Below, piece after piece: positions 50,546-56,704 of a stretch of DNA of 56,704 bases; within the stretch, counting starts at the first letter, position 1; every line of letters starts with the position of its first letter. The translations under genes and the position numbers were made by a program. The notes beneath the pieces are model-generated. The model was not told the DNA's origin, did not search any database, and worked only from the letters and a program-made list of their open reading frames with translations. The stretch is from positions 1 to 56,704 of the forward strand of contig JAKFEW010000082.1 of NCBI GenBank assembly GCA_036675505.1. Direction: 5' to 3'. This DNA comes from JAKFEW01 sp036675505 (GTDB lineage Bacteria; Cyanobacteriota; Sericytochromatia; S15B-MN24; JAQBPE01).

Positions 50546-50580
50546 ATTTCGCGACCGGCTAGACTAAGCTGGACTAAGTC
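50542..50580 (+). promoter_or_regulatory. Promoter with phased operator-like repeats of the toxin-antitoxin operon
   Basis: TTGAAT (50542-50547) is 17 bp from TAAGCT (50565-50570). GACTAAG occurs at 50562-50568 and again at 50572-50578, exactly 10 bp apart, and covers the -10 region. This is where an antitoxin would bind to repress its own operon. Confidence 0.45.
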
Positions 50581-50597
50581 AATCGAATTGTGAGGCC

Positions 50598-50840
50598 GTG
50601 GTGCACATCGTCAATATCCACGAGGCGAAGACTCACCTTTCGCGGCTCCTCGAGCGCGCCGCAGCGGGCGAGGAAATCGTGATCGCGCGTGCCGGGAAGC
50701 CGTTGGCGCGGCTCATGCCGCTCGAAGCCGTGGCGCGCGACCGTCCCCTGGGGCTGTGGGCGGGGCAGGTCCAGATCGCACAGGACTTCGACGAGCTGCC
50801 CGACGACGTCGCCGCGGCCTTCAGGGGCGAAGCGCCTTGA
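50598..50840 (+). CDS. Type II antitoxin, Phd/YefM family
   Basis: The 80-aa protein starts MVHIVNIHEAKTHLSRLLERAAAGEEIVIARAGKPLARLMPL, the Phd DNA-binding fold, and ends with an acidic toxin-neutralising tail (DFDELPDDVAAAFRGEAP). Tandem GTG codons at 50598 and 50601 follow GTGAGG. It overlaps the PIN toxin gene by four nucleotides and likely represses the promoter just upstream. Confidence 0.92.
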   Translation: MVHIVNIHEAKTHLSRLLERAAAGEEIVIARAGKPLARLMPLEAVARDRPLGLWAGQVQIAQDFDELPDDVAAAFRGEAP

Positions 50841-51214
50841 GGCTCTTGCTCGACACGCATGTGCTGCTCTGGGCCCTTGGCGACGTCGCCGAGCTCGGCG
50901 CGACGGCTCGCGCGGCGATCGCCGACGGGCGGAACGTCGTCTACGTGAGCGCGGCATCGGTGTGGGAGATCAGCATCAAGCGCGCGCTCGGCAAGCTGGT
51001 CGCGCCCGCCGAGATCGAGTCCGTCATCACCAAGACCGGGTTCCGGCCGTTGCCGATTACGCTCGCACACGCCGAACAGGTCGCGACCCTGCCCCCGCTC
51101 CATGCCGACCCGTTCGATCGCATGCTGGTTGCCCAGGCAGGGCTCGAAGGCCTGACCCTCGCGACGCGTGACGCCCGCTTGAAGGGGTACGATGTCTCCA
51201 TACTCGATGTATGA
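50837..51214 (+). CDS. vapC: VapC-type PIN-domain toxin ribonuclease
   Basis: This 125-aa PIN RNase has the acidic metal site: D6 in RLLLDTHVLLWAL, Glu in ASVWEISIK, and two Asp in DPFDRMLVAQA and LATRDARL. VapC toxins cut initiator tRNA or rRNA and are held in check by the antitoxin. TTG at 50837 overlaps the antitoxin stop (TTGA), a usual coupling. The pair looks complete and functional. Confidence 0.93.
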   Translation: MRLLLDTHVLLWALGDVAELGATARAAIADGRNVVYVSAASVWEISIKRALGKLVAPAEIESVITKTGFRPLPITLAHAEQVATLPPLHADPFDRMLVAQAGLEGLTLATRDARLKGYDVSILDV

Positions 51215-51258
51215 CCCGCGTCACGCCTGAACGACCGAAACGCTTACCAGGAGGTTCT

Positions 51259-51648
51259 ATGCACGAAGGATCCTGCCTTTGCGGGGCGGTGAGCTTCGAA
51301 GTCGCCTGCGCGTTGCCTCCGCCCGACGCGTGCCACTGCACGGACTGCCGGAAGCAATCGGGACATTTCTTCGTGTCGACCGACGTCCCCCGCTCCGCCG
51401 TGACGATCCACGGCACCGACAACCTCACCTGGTACTTCTCTTCCGAGAAGGTAAGGCGGGGATTCTGTTCTACCTGCGGCTCCTCCCTCTTTTGGGACCC
51501 CGTTCAGCGGGACTGGCTCGGCATTGGGATGGGGGCCTTCGAGCTGCCTACCGACACGCGCATCGCCATCCATGTGCATGTCGCGGACAAGGGCGACTAT
51601 TACGACATCACGGATGGCTTGCCGCAGGACCATCAGTTAGGACGGTGA
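51259..51648 (+). CDS. GFA-family zinc protein
   Basis: The 129-aa product has the Mss4-like zinc fold of the GFA (glutathione-dependent formaldehyde-activating enzyme) family: SCLCGAVSFEV, CHCTDCRKQSG and GFCSTCGSSLFW carry all zinc Cys pairs. Despite the name, most members have no proven formaldehyde role. CAGGAGG before the ATG at 51259 sets the start. Confidence 0.9.
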   Translation: MHEGSCLCGAVSFEVACALPPPDACHCTDCRKQSGHFFVSTDVPRSAVTIHGTDNLTWYFSSEKVRRGFCSTCGSSLFWDPVQRDWLGIGMGAFELPTDTRIAIHVHVADKGDYYDITDGLPQDHQLGR

Positions 51649-51653
51649 AGCCG

Positions 51654-52304
51654 ATGCCTCCCACGCTCCAGCCCCTGCCTGACGACGCGCTCGACGGCAA
51701 ATTCCGGCTCACGCTGGCTTTCGCGCTGGCGGAGCTGCTGCCGCTCGTAGCCGTGTTCGGCTGGCTGGGCATCATGGAGGGCTACATCGAGACGCCCATG
51801 GACCCTCGGATCCTGGCGGCGCTCGGGCCGTCGATCGCCCTGCTGTGCCTGGCTTCGCTGGGCGTTGCGCCGCTGTCGCTCATGATCACGGCAGCCACGC
51901 TGGGGAACTTCAAGAAGCAGCTCGCCCGGTTCGGCGAGGAGGGTGCCGTCCGGCGAGCGTTGCTGGACGGCATCAGGCGGGAGCTACGCGATCGGGGCGG
52001 GCCGAACCTGCGCGCGATGCTGGGCGTCGAGCCGGAGGTCTGGGCCGCAGCGGACGGCGTGCTCGCGTTGTCGCTCGCACCGGCGCCCCTGGCGCAGATG
52101 AACGTGGGCGAGGCCGCGGACGGGTTCCACCTGATCGTGTCGACGCGGGAGGGGTGGCCGAAGGTGAACGTGGTATGGCGGCTGTGCCAGGACTCCGATG
52201 GACGCTGGCGGGTGGCGAGCCACGTGGGGGTCGCGGAGTACCTGCGCAGCCGGCTGCAGCTCAATTCCGCGGCTGATTCTCGGCCGCGGTCGGATGGACG
52301 GTAG
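51654..52304 (+). CDS. Hypothetical membrane protein, 216 aa
   Basis: I do not recognise it. Two N-terminal transmembrane segments (LAFALAELLPLVAVFGWLGIM and IALLCLASLGVAPLSLMITAATL) precede a soluble domain ending in WPKVNVVWRLCQDSDGRWRVASHVGVAEYL, which has the look of an NTF2- or DUF-type sensor. GTG 51645 overlaps the previous stop; ATG 51654 is preferred. The last 44 nt overlap the convergent GNAT gene. Confidence 0.75.
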   Translation: MPPTLQPLPDDALDGKFRLTLAFALAELLPLVAVFGWLGIMEGYIETPMDPRILAALGPSIALLCLASLGVAPLSLMITAATLGNFKKQLARFGEEGAVRRALLDGIRRELRDRGGPNLRAMLGVEPEVWAAADGVLALSLAPAPLAQMNVGEAADGFHLIVSTREGWPKVNVVWRLCQDSDGRWRVASHVGVAEYLRSRLQLNSAADSRPRSDGR

Positions 52305-52827
52305 TCGTCCCGGACGTGCTTCCGCCGCCGCTCATCGGCGCCGGCGCCGCGCCACGCGCCACGGCCGGAAGGGCACCGTCGGCTAGCCGCCAGTTCGTCC
52401 AGCCCGGCGTCGGCGAAGCGCCACACGCCTCGTAGAAGGCGATCGCCGGCGCATTCGTGTCGAGCACCGTGAACTCGATGCGGGTCACGCCACGGCGCTC
52501 GGCGATCGCCGCCACCTCGCGCAGCAGCGCCCGCCCCAGCCCCGCGCGCCGGAAATCGGGCCGCACATAGAGATCGGCCAGACATAGACAGGGGCGGGTC
52601 AGGTACACCGAGAAGGTGGGGTAGAACAGCGCGAAGCCTGCCACCGCTTCATTCACCAGGCCGACCAGCACCTCCGCCGACGGACGCTCGCCGAACAGGT
52701 GGAGGCGCAACAGCTCCTCCGAGCCGACGGCCGCTTCCGGCTCGCCCTGGTAGGCGGCAAGCTCCGCGATCAGCGCCATGAGTGCCGCAGCGTCAGCCGG
52801 CCCGGCCGGTCGAATGGTGATCATCAT
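52261..52827 (-). CDS. GNAT N-acetyltransferase
   Basis: The 188-aa protein has a full GNAT core: ITIRPAGPADAAALMALIAELAAY, FALFYPTFSVYLTRPCLCLADLYVRPDFRRAGLGRALLREVAAIA (the acetyl-CoA loop RRAGLG) and ARRGVTRIEFTVLDTNAPAIAFYEACGA. This resembles diamine (spermidine) acetyltransferases. The C-terminal 35 residues are low-complexity and lie in the overlap with the convergent gene, so the true stop may be ancestral readthrough. Confidence 0.9.
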   Translation of the reverse strand: MMITIRPAGPADAAALMALIAELAAYQGEPEAAVGSEELLRLHLFGERPSAEVLVGLVNEAVAGFALFYPTFSVYLTRPCLCLADLYVRPDFRRAGLGRALLREVAAIAERRGVTRIEFTVLDTNAPAIAFYEACGASPTPGWTNWRLADGALPAVARGAAPAPMSGGGSTSGTTTVHPTAAENQPRN

Positions 52828-52944
52828 CCGTCCCACTCCCGCCCGCCTTGTACCCGCCACGGCAATTCTTCGTGCCGGCCGCGACGGCGCCCTCACGGCG
52901 CTATGGCTGACTTTCGAGCAAGTTCGGACGTGTTAGCATCGGAT

Positions 52945-53379
52945 ATGCTCGAAAAGTCGATATTCATCGAGATGTACCAAGTGAAAGCGCGCGCCAACCT
53001 CTCTGAAGCGAGCGAGTGCCTGAAGAGCCAACAGCCGCGTGCTGCGATCAGCCGCGCTTATTACGCGCTGTATCAAGCCGCCAACGCCTGGATCGCCCAT
53101 TCCGACAACGGTGCCGCCTTCGACCCGGGGCGTCCGAACGTGGGGCACGACGAGGTCGACGACCTTTGGCCTGGAATCCTGGAAGAGATCCAGCTTCGGT
53201 CCGGCATCGAATGCGACTTCGATGGGGAAAGGATCTTCGGAACGCTCAAAGGCCTCCGTGTGAGGGTTGACTACAAATCCGGCCCGGCCCCCACCATGAG
53301 TGACGCCGAGAGCGCGGTATCGGCGTCCACACGTGCCGTGACTTGGCTGTTGGCAGCGTTGAAGAAAGTGGGTAGCTGA
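52945..53379 (+). CDS. HEPN-domain protein
   Basis: The 144-aa product matches HEPN proteins: MYQVKARANLSEASECLKSQQPRAAISRAYYALYQAANAW. An Rx4H motif (RPNVGH) occurs mid-protein; RNase-active HEPN proteins carry Rx4-6H. It is followed after 1 nt by a small unknown gene on the same strand, a toxin-antitoxin-like arrangement. The start could also be ATG 52903 or GTG 52930; none has a strong ribosome site. Confidence 0.8.
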   Translation: MLEKSIFIEMYQVKARANLSEASECLKSQQPRAAISRAYYALYQAANAWIAHSDNGAAFDPGRPNVGHDEVDDLWPGILEEIQLRSGIECDFDGERIFGTLKGLRVRVDYKSGPAPTMSDAESAVSASTRAVTWLLAALKKVGS

Positions 53380-53380
53380 A

Positions 53381-53641
53381 ATGGCAATTGCGGATCTGCC
53401 GCCGTCGTTTCGATCTCTTCCGTTGTCCGATGCGGAGCGCACCGCGGTCATGAACTTCATCGCGGAAGCCCCACGCGTCGCGCCTGGCGTGACCATCGTC
53501 GCCCCCCGCAGATCGCCCGCGGGCCGCCTCAACCTCCTGCTCGAGTTCCCGGATGGCGACACCTGGGACCTCACCGGCGAACTCGTCGGCCTCGCCCTTC
53601 GGATCAAGGACGACACGGGTGTTTACCTGCAGCTGGATTGA
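53381..53641 (+). CDS. Hypothetical small protein, 86 aa, partner of the HEPN gene
   Basis: I do not recognise it. The product (MAIADLPPSFRSLPLSDAERTAVMNFIAEAP... LNLLLEFPDGDTWDLTGELV) is acidic with a beta-rich C-terminus. It begins one nucleotide after the HEPN stop, so it is surely co-transcribed and may be its antitoxin or regulator; it is not an MNT nucleotidyltransferase. Confidence 0.72.
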   Translation: MAIADLPPSFRSLPLSDAERTAVMNFIAEAPRVAPGVTIVAPRRSPAGRLNLLLEFPDGDTWDLTGELVGLALRIKDDTGVYLQLD

Positions 53642-53644
53642 TCG

Positions 53645-54292
53645 GTGGACGCCGTGGTGATGGGCCATTCCAGGCGGAAGGGACCGCCGGACGGGACTTC
53701 CGACGGCGGCAACGAGCGGTCGCGATGCTACCAGTACGTGCAACGGGTCGCTAAGTCGCTCCTGCGGCGCTCGGACCTCATGGTCCCGCGCGAAGCCTGC
53801 GTGTACGCGGACTGGGACGCGTTCGACCTGGCGATTCAGGCCGCGGGCGGGCAGTGGGAGCGCGTGATGGGCGGGAACCTGATCGTGAACCTGCCGCGCG
53901 CCAGCACGTTCGACCTCGACCGGGCCATGGACCAGCTGAACGCCAGCGCGGCCACCGCCGAGCAGGAACTAATGGCGGCCATGAAGCGAGACGTCGCCTT
54001 CCTCGCGGAGGACGTCGGCGAGCGGCACCTGGGGCGACCGGCGGCGTTGCGTCGGGCCGCGGATTGGCTGGCCGAGGCGCTCGCCATGACTGGCATGGTC
54101 GTTTCGCGGCAGACCTTCGAGGTCGACGGGCGTGAGGCGGAGAACCTCGAGGCAGTGCTTACCGGCACGTCCCGCCCCGACGAGTTCGTGGTCGTGGGCG
54201 CGCACTACGACACGGTTCGGGGCACGCCGGGGGCCGACGAGGATGAGGCCGACGAGCCTGGCGACGACGAAGGTGACGACAGCGAGGCCTGA
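53645..54292 (+). CDS. Truncated M28-peptidase-like protein with acidic tail
   Basis: The 215-aa product has an unrecognised N-terminus (1-105). Then MKRDVAFLAEDVGERHLGRPAALRRAADWLAEAL... EAENLEAVLTGTSRPDEFVVVGAHYDTVRGTPGAD follows, which is the opening of an M28 zinc aminopeptidase including its first metal His and Asp (GAHYDT). Directly where DDNASGVA and the remaining ligands are expected, the frame ends in an acidic tail (EDEADEPGDDEGDDSEA). It cannot be an active peptidase; a decayed or rearranged gene is most likely. Confidence 0.65.
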   Translation: MDAVVMGHSRRKGPPDGTSDGGNERSRCYQYVQRVAKSLLRRSDLMVPREACVYADWDAFDLAIQAAGGQWERVMGGNLIVNLPRASTFDLDRAMDQLNASAATAEQELMAAMKRDVAFLAEDVGERHLGRPAALRRAADWLAEALAMTGMVVSRQTFEVDGREAENLEAVLTGTSRPDEFVVVGAHYDTVRGTPGADEDEADEPGDDEGDDSEA

Positions 54293-54405
54293 TGAGGCCA
54301 GGGCCTTGAACGACGGCCTGGCACCGGGTACGCTGAATATCCTTCCCCTTCCTGGACCGACGGCTCAGGCCGAAGTGGTCGAGCTTGCCCAAAGGTAGGC
54401 GTACG

Positions 54406-54447
54406 TTGCCGACGAGTTTTTTCCTCCTCAAGAGCGAACCATTCTGA
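54406..54447 (+). pseudogene. Relic of an EVE-domain gene start
   Basis: Fourteen codons from a TTG read LPTSFFLLKSEPF and stop. The start of the intact EVE gene at 55570 reads MTSTFLLKTEPSTYSF, with the DNA CCTCCTCAAGA shared. The [T/S]-x-FLLK[S/T]EP start is diagnostic of EVE proteins, so this is probably a truncated duplicate about 1.16 kb upstream. Confidence 0.5.
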
Positions 54448-54472
54448 CTACGTCTACCCGCTGGGATGCTCC

Positions 54473-55441
54473 ATGATCAGCGGCACCGAGCCAACCGGGG
54501 AGCGGCGGACGCCGAGCGCGCGCGTCCTTTGGCGAGCAGCGGTGTTGACCGCTGCCCTCGCCGCCCTCCTGTTCCTGTCGGGGGTGTGGACGCTCTTCCC
54601 CATCGAGTCGCCAGGCACCACGGTGCTCCACTGGGGCGCGATGAGCGTTGCCCTGTTCACTTGCGCGTACGTGGGGCCTGCGATCGCCATCCGCGGAACG
54701 GACGGACGTTCCGCCTGGCGATCGACCGTAGTCGCGCGATGCGCGCTCGGCCTCTTGCCGGCCCTGTGGCTGGCGAATTGGCTTGCGGTCCATACTTGGT
54801 ACATGCTCGGGCCGCTCGCCGTGTTTCTGGTCGGCGCGGGTTGCGTCCGGCTGCTCGTACCACGGGACCTCGGCGGCGTTCGCGCGGCAGCAGCCCCAGA
54901 TCCGTCCTTCGCACATCGCCTCCCCATGGGGCTCGCGGCCCTCGTCCTGGCCGGCGTCTACTGCGGGTCGACGCGCTATGACCTGCAACCTCCGTACCCG
55001 GGCCATTGGGCGACTGACGTCGAACGCGCCAGCTGGGGGCACCGGGTCTACCCTTGGTTGCTTCGCGACATCGGGGACGCCCTGCCGGTCTGGTTGCCAT
55101 CCTGGCGGCAGGGGGACGGATTGCCGACGATTACCCCCGAAGGGCCGGGAACGGCAGAAGCCGACGGGTTCGACGTGATGGGCGGCCAGTTACCCGTTCG
55201 CGTGCGGATCGGAGATGCCGAGTGGCATGGCATCATCACCTTCGAACGGTCCATTCAACCGACGTCGCGCGTTGGGCCCGGGCCGTATCGCGACACCCAC
55301 CGCACGCAGGTCGCAGGCATTCTCGATGGGCCGACTGGGAGGCTTCGGGTTCGGCCCGTGGCGTTTCTCGATCAGGATCTCTTCTCGAATCTCGGTCGGC
55401 GGATGGTCGTCTTTCCGCATGCGCCGGACCCTGGCGATTGA
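54473..55441 (+). CDS. Hypothetical membrane protein, 322 aa
   Basis: I do not recognise it. Four to five transmembrane segments fill residues 18-165 (VLTAALAALLFLSGVWTLF, GAMSVALFTCAYVGPAIAI, LGLLPALWLANWLAVHTWYMLGPLAVFLVGAG, LAALVLAGVYCG). The C-terminal 150 residues are soluble and beta-rich (DGFDVMGGQLPVRVRIGDAEWHGIITFE). The ATG at 54473 has only a weak GGGATG upstream. Codon third positions are less G/C-biased than in the left part of the window, as in its neighbours. Confidence 0.75.
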   Translation: MISGTEPTGERRTPSARVLWRAAVLTAALAALLFLSGVWTLFPIESPGTTVLHWGAMSVALFTCAYVGPAIAIRGTDGRSAWRSTVVARCALGLLPALWLANWLAVHTWYMLGPLAVFLVGAGCVRLLVPRDLGGVRAAAAPDPSFAHRLPMGLAALVLAGVYCGSTRYDLQPPYPGHWATDVERASWGHRVYPWLLRDIGDALPVWLPSWRQGDGLPTITPEGPGTAEADGFDVMGGQLPVRVRIGDAEWHGIITFERSIQPTSRVGPGPYRDTHRTQVAGILDGPTGRLRVRPVAFLDQDLFSNLGRRMVVFPHAPDPGD

Positions 55442-55569
55442 TTGCGTTCACGACACTTCTTACGCGAGGCCGCCGGCTGATCGCTGACTTAGCTCGCTTC
55501 ACGCCAGGAGTTCAGGTAGACTTCGGAACCCCCGAACCTCGAAACTAGCTTCATCAAAGGAATCCCACC

Positions 55570-56064
55570 GTGACAAGCACATTCCTCCTCAAGACCGAGC
55601 CCAGCACCTACAGCTTCGACGACCTCGAACGCGACAAGAAGACCGCCTGGGACGGCGTGCGGAACCACACCGCCAAGCTGAATCTGCTCAAGATGAAGCC
55701 CGGTGACCAGGCCTTCATCTACCACTCGGGCGATGACAAGCAGGTCATGGGCATCGCGACTTGCGTCGGCGCCGCGCGGCCGGACCCCTCCGATGAGACC
55801 GGGAAATTCGTGTGCGTGGACCTCGAGGTGGGGCGGCGGCTCGCGCGCCCGGTCACGCTCGCGGAGTTCAGGGCCGCGGGGTGGGACCAGTTCGACCTCG
55901 TGCGGATGTCGCGCCTGAGCTGCATGCCGGTGCCTGACGATGTGCGGGACTGGATTGTCACAGCGGAGCAGCAGCCGGCGGCTGGACCAGTGAAGAAGGC
56001 CGCGAAGCCCAAGGCCAAATCGAAGGCGGTGGAGCCCAAGGCCAAGGTCGCGGAAGCGAAGTAG
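55570..56064 (+). CDS. EVE-domain protein (modified-base reader fold)
   Basis: The 164-aa product is an EVE/PUA-like protein: TFLLKTEPSTYSFDDLERDKKTAWDGVRNHTAKLNLLKMKPGDQAFIYHSG, IATCVG, VCVDLEVGRRLARPVTLAEF and LVRMSRLSCMPV. EVE domains bind modified bases and often accompany restriction or defence genes; housekeeping members also exist. A Lys/Ala-rich tail of about 40 residues (KKAAKPKAKSKAVEPKAKVAEAK) could add nucleic-acid affinity. The start is GTG with GGAA upstream. Confidence 0.92.
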   Translation: MTSTFLLKTEPSTYSFDDLERDKKTAWDGVRNHTAKLNLLKMKPGDQAFIYHSGDDKQVMGIATCVGAARPDPSDETGKFVCVDLEVGRRLARPVTLAEFRAAGWDQFDLVRMSRLSCMPVPDDVRDWIVTAEQQPAAGPVKKAAKPKAKSKAVEPKAKVAEAK

Positions 56065-56065
56065 G

Positions 56066-56467
56066 TCAGGGCTTGGCGGGGGTGTCGAGGCGCTTGTGGT
56101 AGTCCACCACCGCGTCGTTCGCCTGCTCCCAAGTGTAGTCTGGCCCGCCGGCCTTGATCGTCCACACGAGACTACTCACCGCCGCCGTGGCGAGGCCGCC
56201 CATGCCGAGGTAGGTCGTCATGGTCGAGACAGCGCCCATCCCGCGTGAAAACGACGTCGAGTAGCCGAGCGAGAGGCCGCCCACGCCCACGGCGAGACTG
56301 CCCAGCGTCACGAGGCCCCAGAAGTTCTGGTCGGCGCGCTTGGCGTGCACGCGCTCGCGGAAGGCCGGGGCGGCGCCTGCCTCTTCGATGAGCTCAAAGA
56401 AGCGCCCTGGTGTGATGCGGATCTTGCCCTTCGAGAAGAAGGTCTCGGTCTCCTGGCCTGAGAACAT
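56066..56467 (-). CDS. Membrane protein, N-terminally truncated by the tnpB element
   Basis: From the ATG at 56467 the product is 133 aa with two transmembrane stretches (GLVTLGSLAVGVGGLSLGYS and YLGMGGLATAAVSSLVW). The same frame stays open upstream (GVVTVTTISGDDQHLYINTSTEQVTRLNTDLKTGKIG) with gene-like composition and without another start codon, right up to the IS tail at about 56577. The real gene therefore probably began further right and lost its 5' end. It is not recognised, and is convergent with the EVE gene with a 1-nt gap. Confidence 0.7.
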   Translation of the reverse strand: MFSGQETETFFSKGKIRITPGRFFELIEEAGAAPAFRERVHAKRADQNFWGLVTLGSLAVGVGGLSLGYSTSFSRGMGAVSTMTTYLGMGGLATAAVSSLVWTIKAGGPDYTWEQANDAVVDYHKRLDTPAKP

Positions 56468-56576
56468 GCCGATTTTCCCGGTCTTGAGATCCGTGTTGAG
56501 GCGCGTGACCTGCTCGGTGGACGTGTTGATGTACAGGTGCTGATCGTCGCCCGAGATCGTAGTGACGGTGACTACT

Positions 56577-56596
56577 CCGTCAGCTAAAGCAGACGG
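56577..56596 (-). mobile_element. IS200/IS605 right-end hairpin
   Basis: CCGTC-A-GC-TAAA-GC-A-GACGG forms an imperfect hairpin overlapping the tnpB stop codon. Such a subterminal hairpin marks the right end of IS605-type elements and the 3' part of the omega RNA scaffold. The element tip should be a few bases further left. Confidence 0.7.
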
Positions 56597-56702
56597 CTTC
56601 TGTAGGCACGCACGGCGTAACCGCCCACGTTGCGCCTACAAGGCTCAGTCCGAGCCGCAAAATCTCTCTCGCGCTGTTGAGGTCTCTCGAAACCGAAAGA
56701 CC
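56580..56702 (-). pseudogene. tnpB: TnpB (IS200/IS605 family), C-terminal fragment at window edge
   Basis: Forty codons open at the right edge read GLSVSRDLNSAREILRLG... TWAVTPCVPTEAVCFS and stop. The RDLNSAREILRLG motif is the conserved end of TnpB after its zinc ribbon (compare RDxNAAxNILRLG), so the element's coding direction is leftwards. The remainder lies outside the window; whether it is intact cannot be told. Confidence 0.85.
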
Positions 56703-56704
56703 GC

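Overview
The window reads as a GC-rich bacterial chromosome segment with about 50 protein genes and no rRNA or tRNA. Both edges lie inside mobile elements, so it is probably one whole metagenomic contig that broke at repeats. The left edge is a repeat-bearing, IS21-like end that cuts a comM gene. The right edge is the tail of an IS200/IS605-type tnpB gene. Secreted lipoproteins with NHL propellers, two very large kinase/ATPase regulators, a YjfB-type motility peptide and a lysine-fermentation pair suggest a heterotrophic, signalling-rich uncultured lineage. A Sericytochromatia/Tanganyikabacteria-like (Cyanobacteria-related) or myxobacteria-like origin is my guess; nothing here proves taxonomy.

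Layout. 0-7.2 kb: interrupted comM, a small unknown protein, a polysaccharide O-acetylation pair (MBOAT plus SGNH-like), a secreted DA1-like zinc peptidase, a PilZ protein and a GT39 glycosyltransferase. 7.2-12.2 kb: a Ser/Thr kinase-ATPase-TPR protein followed by a histidine kinase. 12.2-20 kb: a HIT-like protein, a PrcB-like lipoprotein, the first octapeptide-repeat/NHL lipoprotein, proline dehydrogenase, an ankyrin-type peptide, an M48 protease and cysteine synthase. 20-27.3 kb: an RlaP-like nucleotidyltransferase behind a structured leader with a terminator, then a 1.8-kilo-residue pseudokinase/ATPase/GAF/PAS/histidine kinase and a YjfB-like peptide. 27.3-34.1 kb: an acyl-CoA carboxylase beta/epsilon-like/GNAT operon, a 12-repeat NHL lipoprotein, and kce-kdd of lysine fermentation. 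34.1-41.3 kb: an esterase, an SNase-like nuclease coupled to a second octapeptide/NHL lipoprotein, and DinD. 41.7-50.5 kb: GH3 glucosidase, a papain-like lipoprotein, further envelope proteins, and an NDP-kinase-like fusion.

50.5-56.7 kb looks like an accessory island: a Phd/VapC toxin-antitoxin pair with helically phased operator-like repeats, a GFA protein, a GNAT, a HEPN protein with a small partner, a truncated M28 peptidase, a relic of an EVE-domain gene start, an intact EVE gene, a membrane protein with a lost N-terminus, and the tnpB tail.

Most interesting items: the shared octapeptide-CarboxypepD-like-NHL lipoprotein architecture, the structured RNA and terminator before the RlaP-like gene, the triple-domain pseudokinase, the bacterial DA1 homologue, and dinD lying in frame with an upstream reading frame that has no stop.
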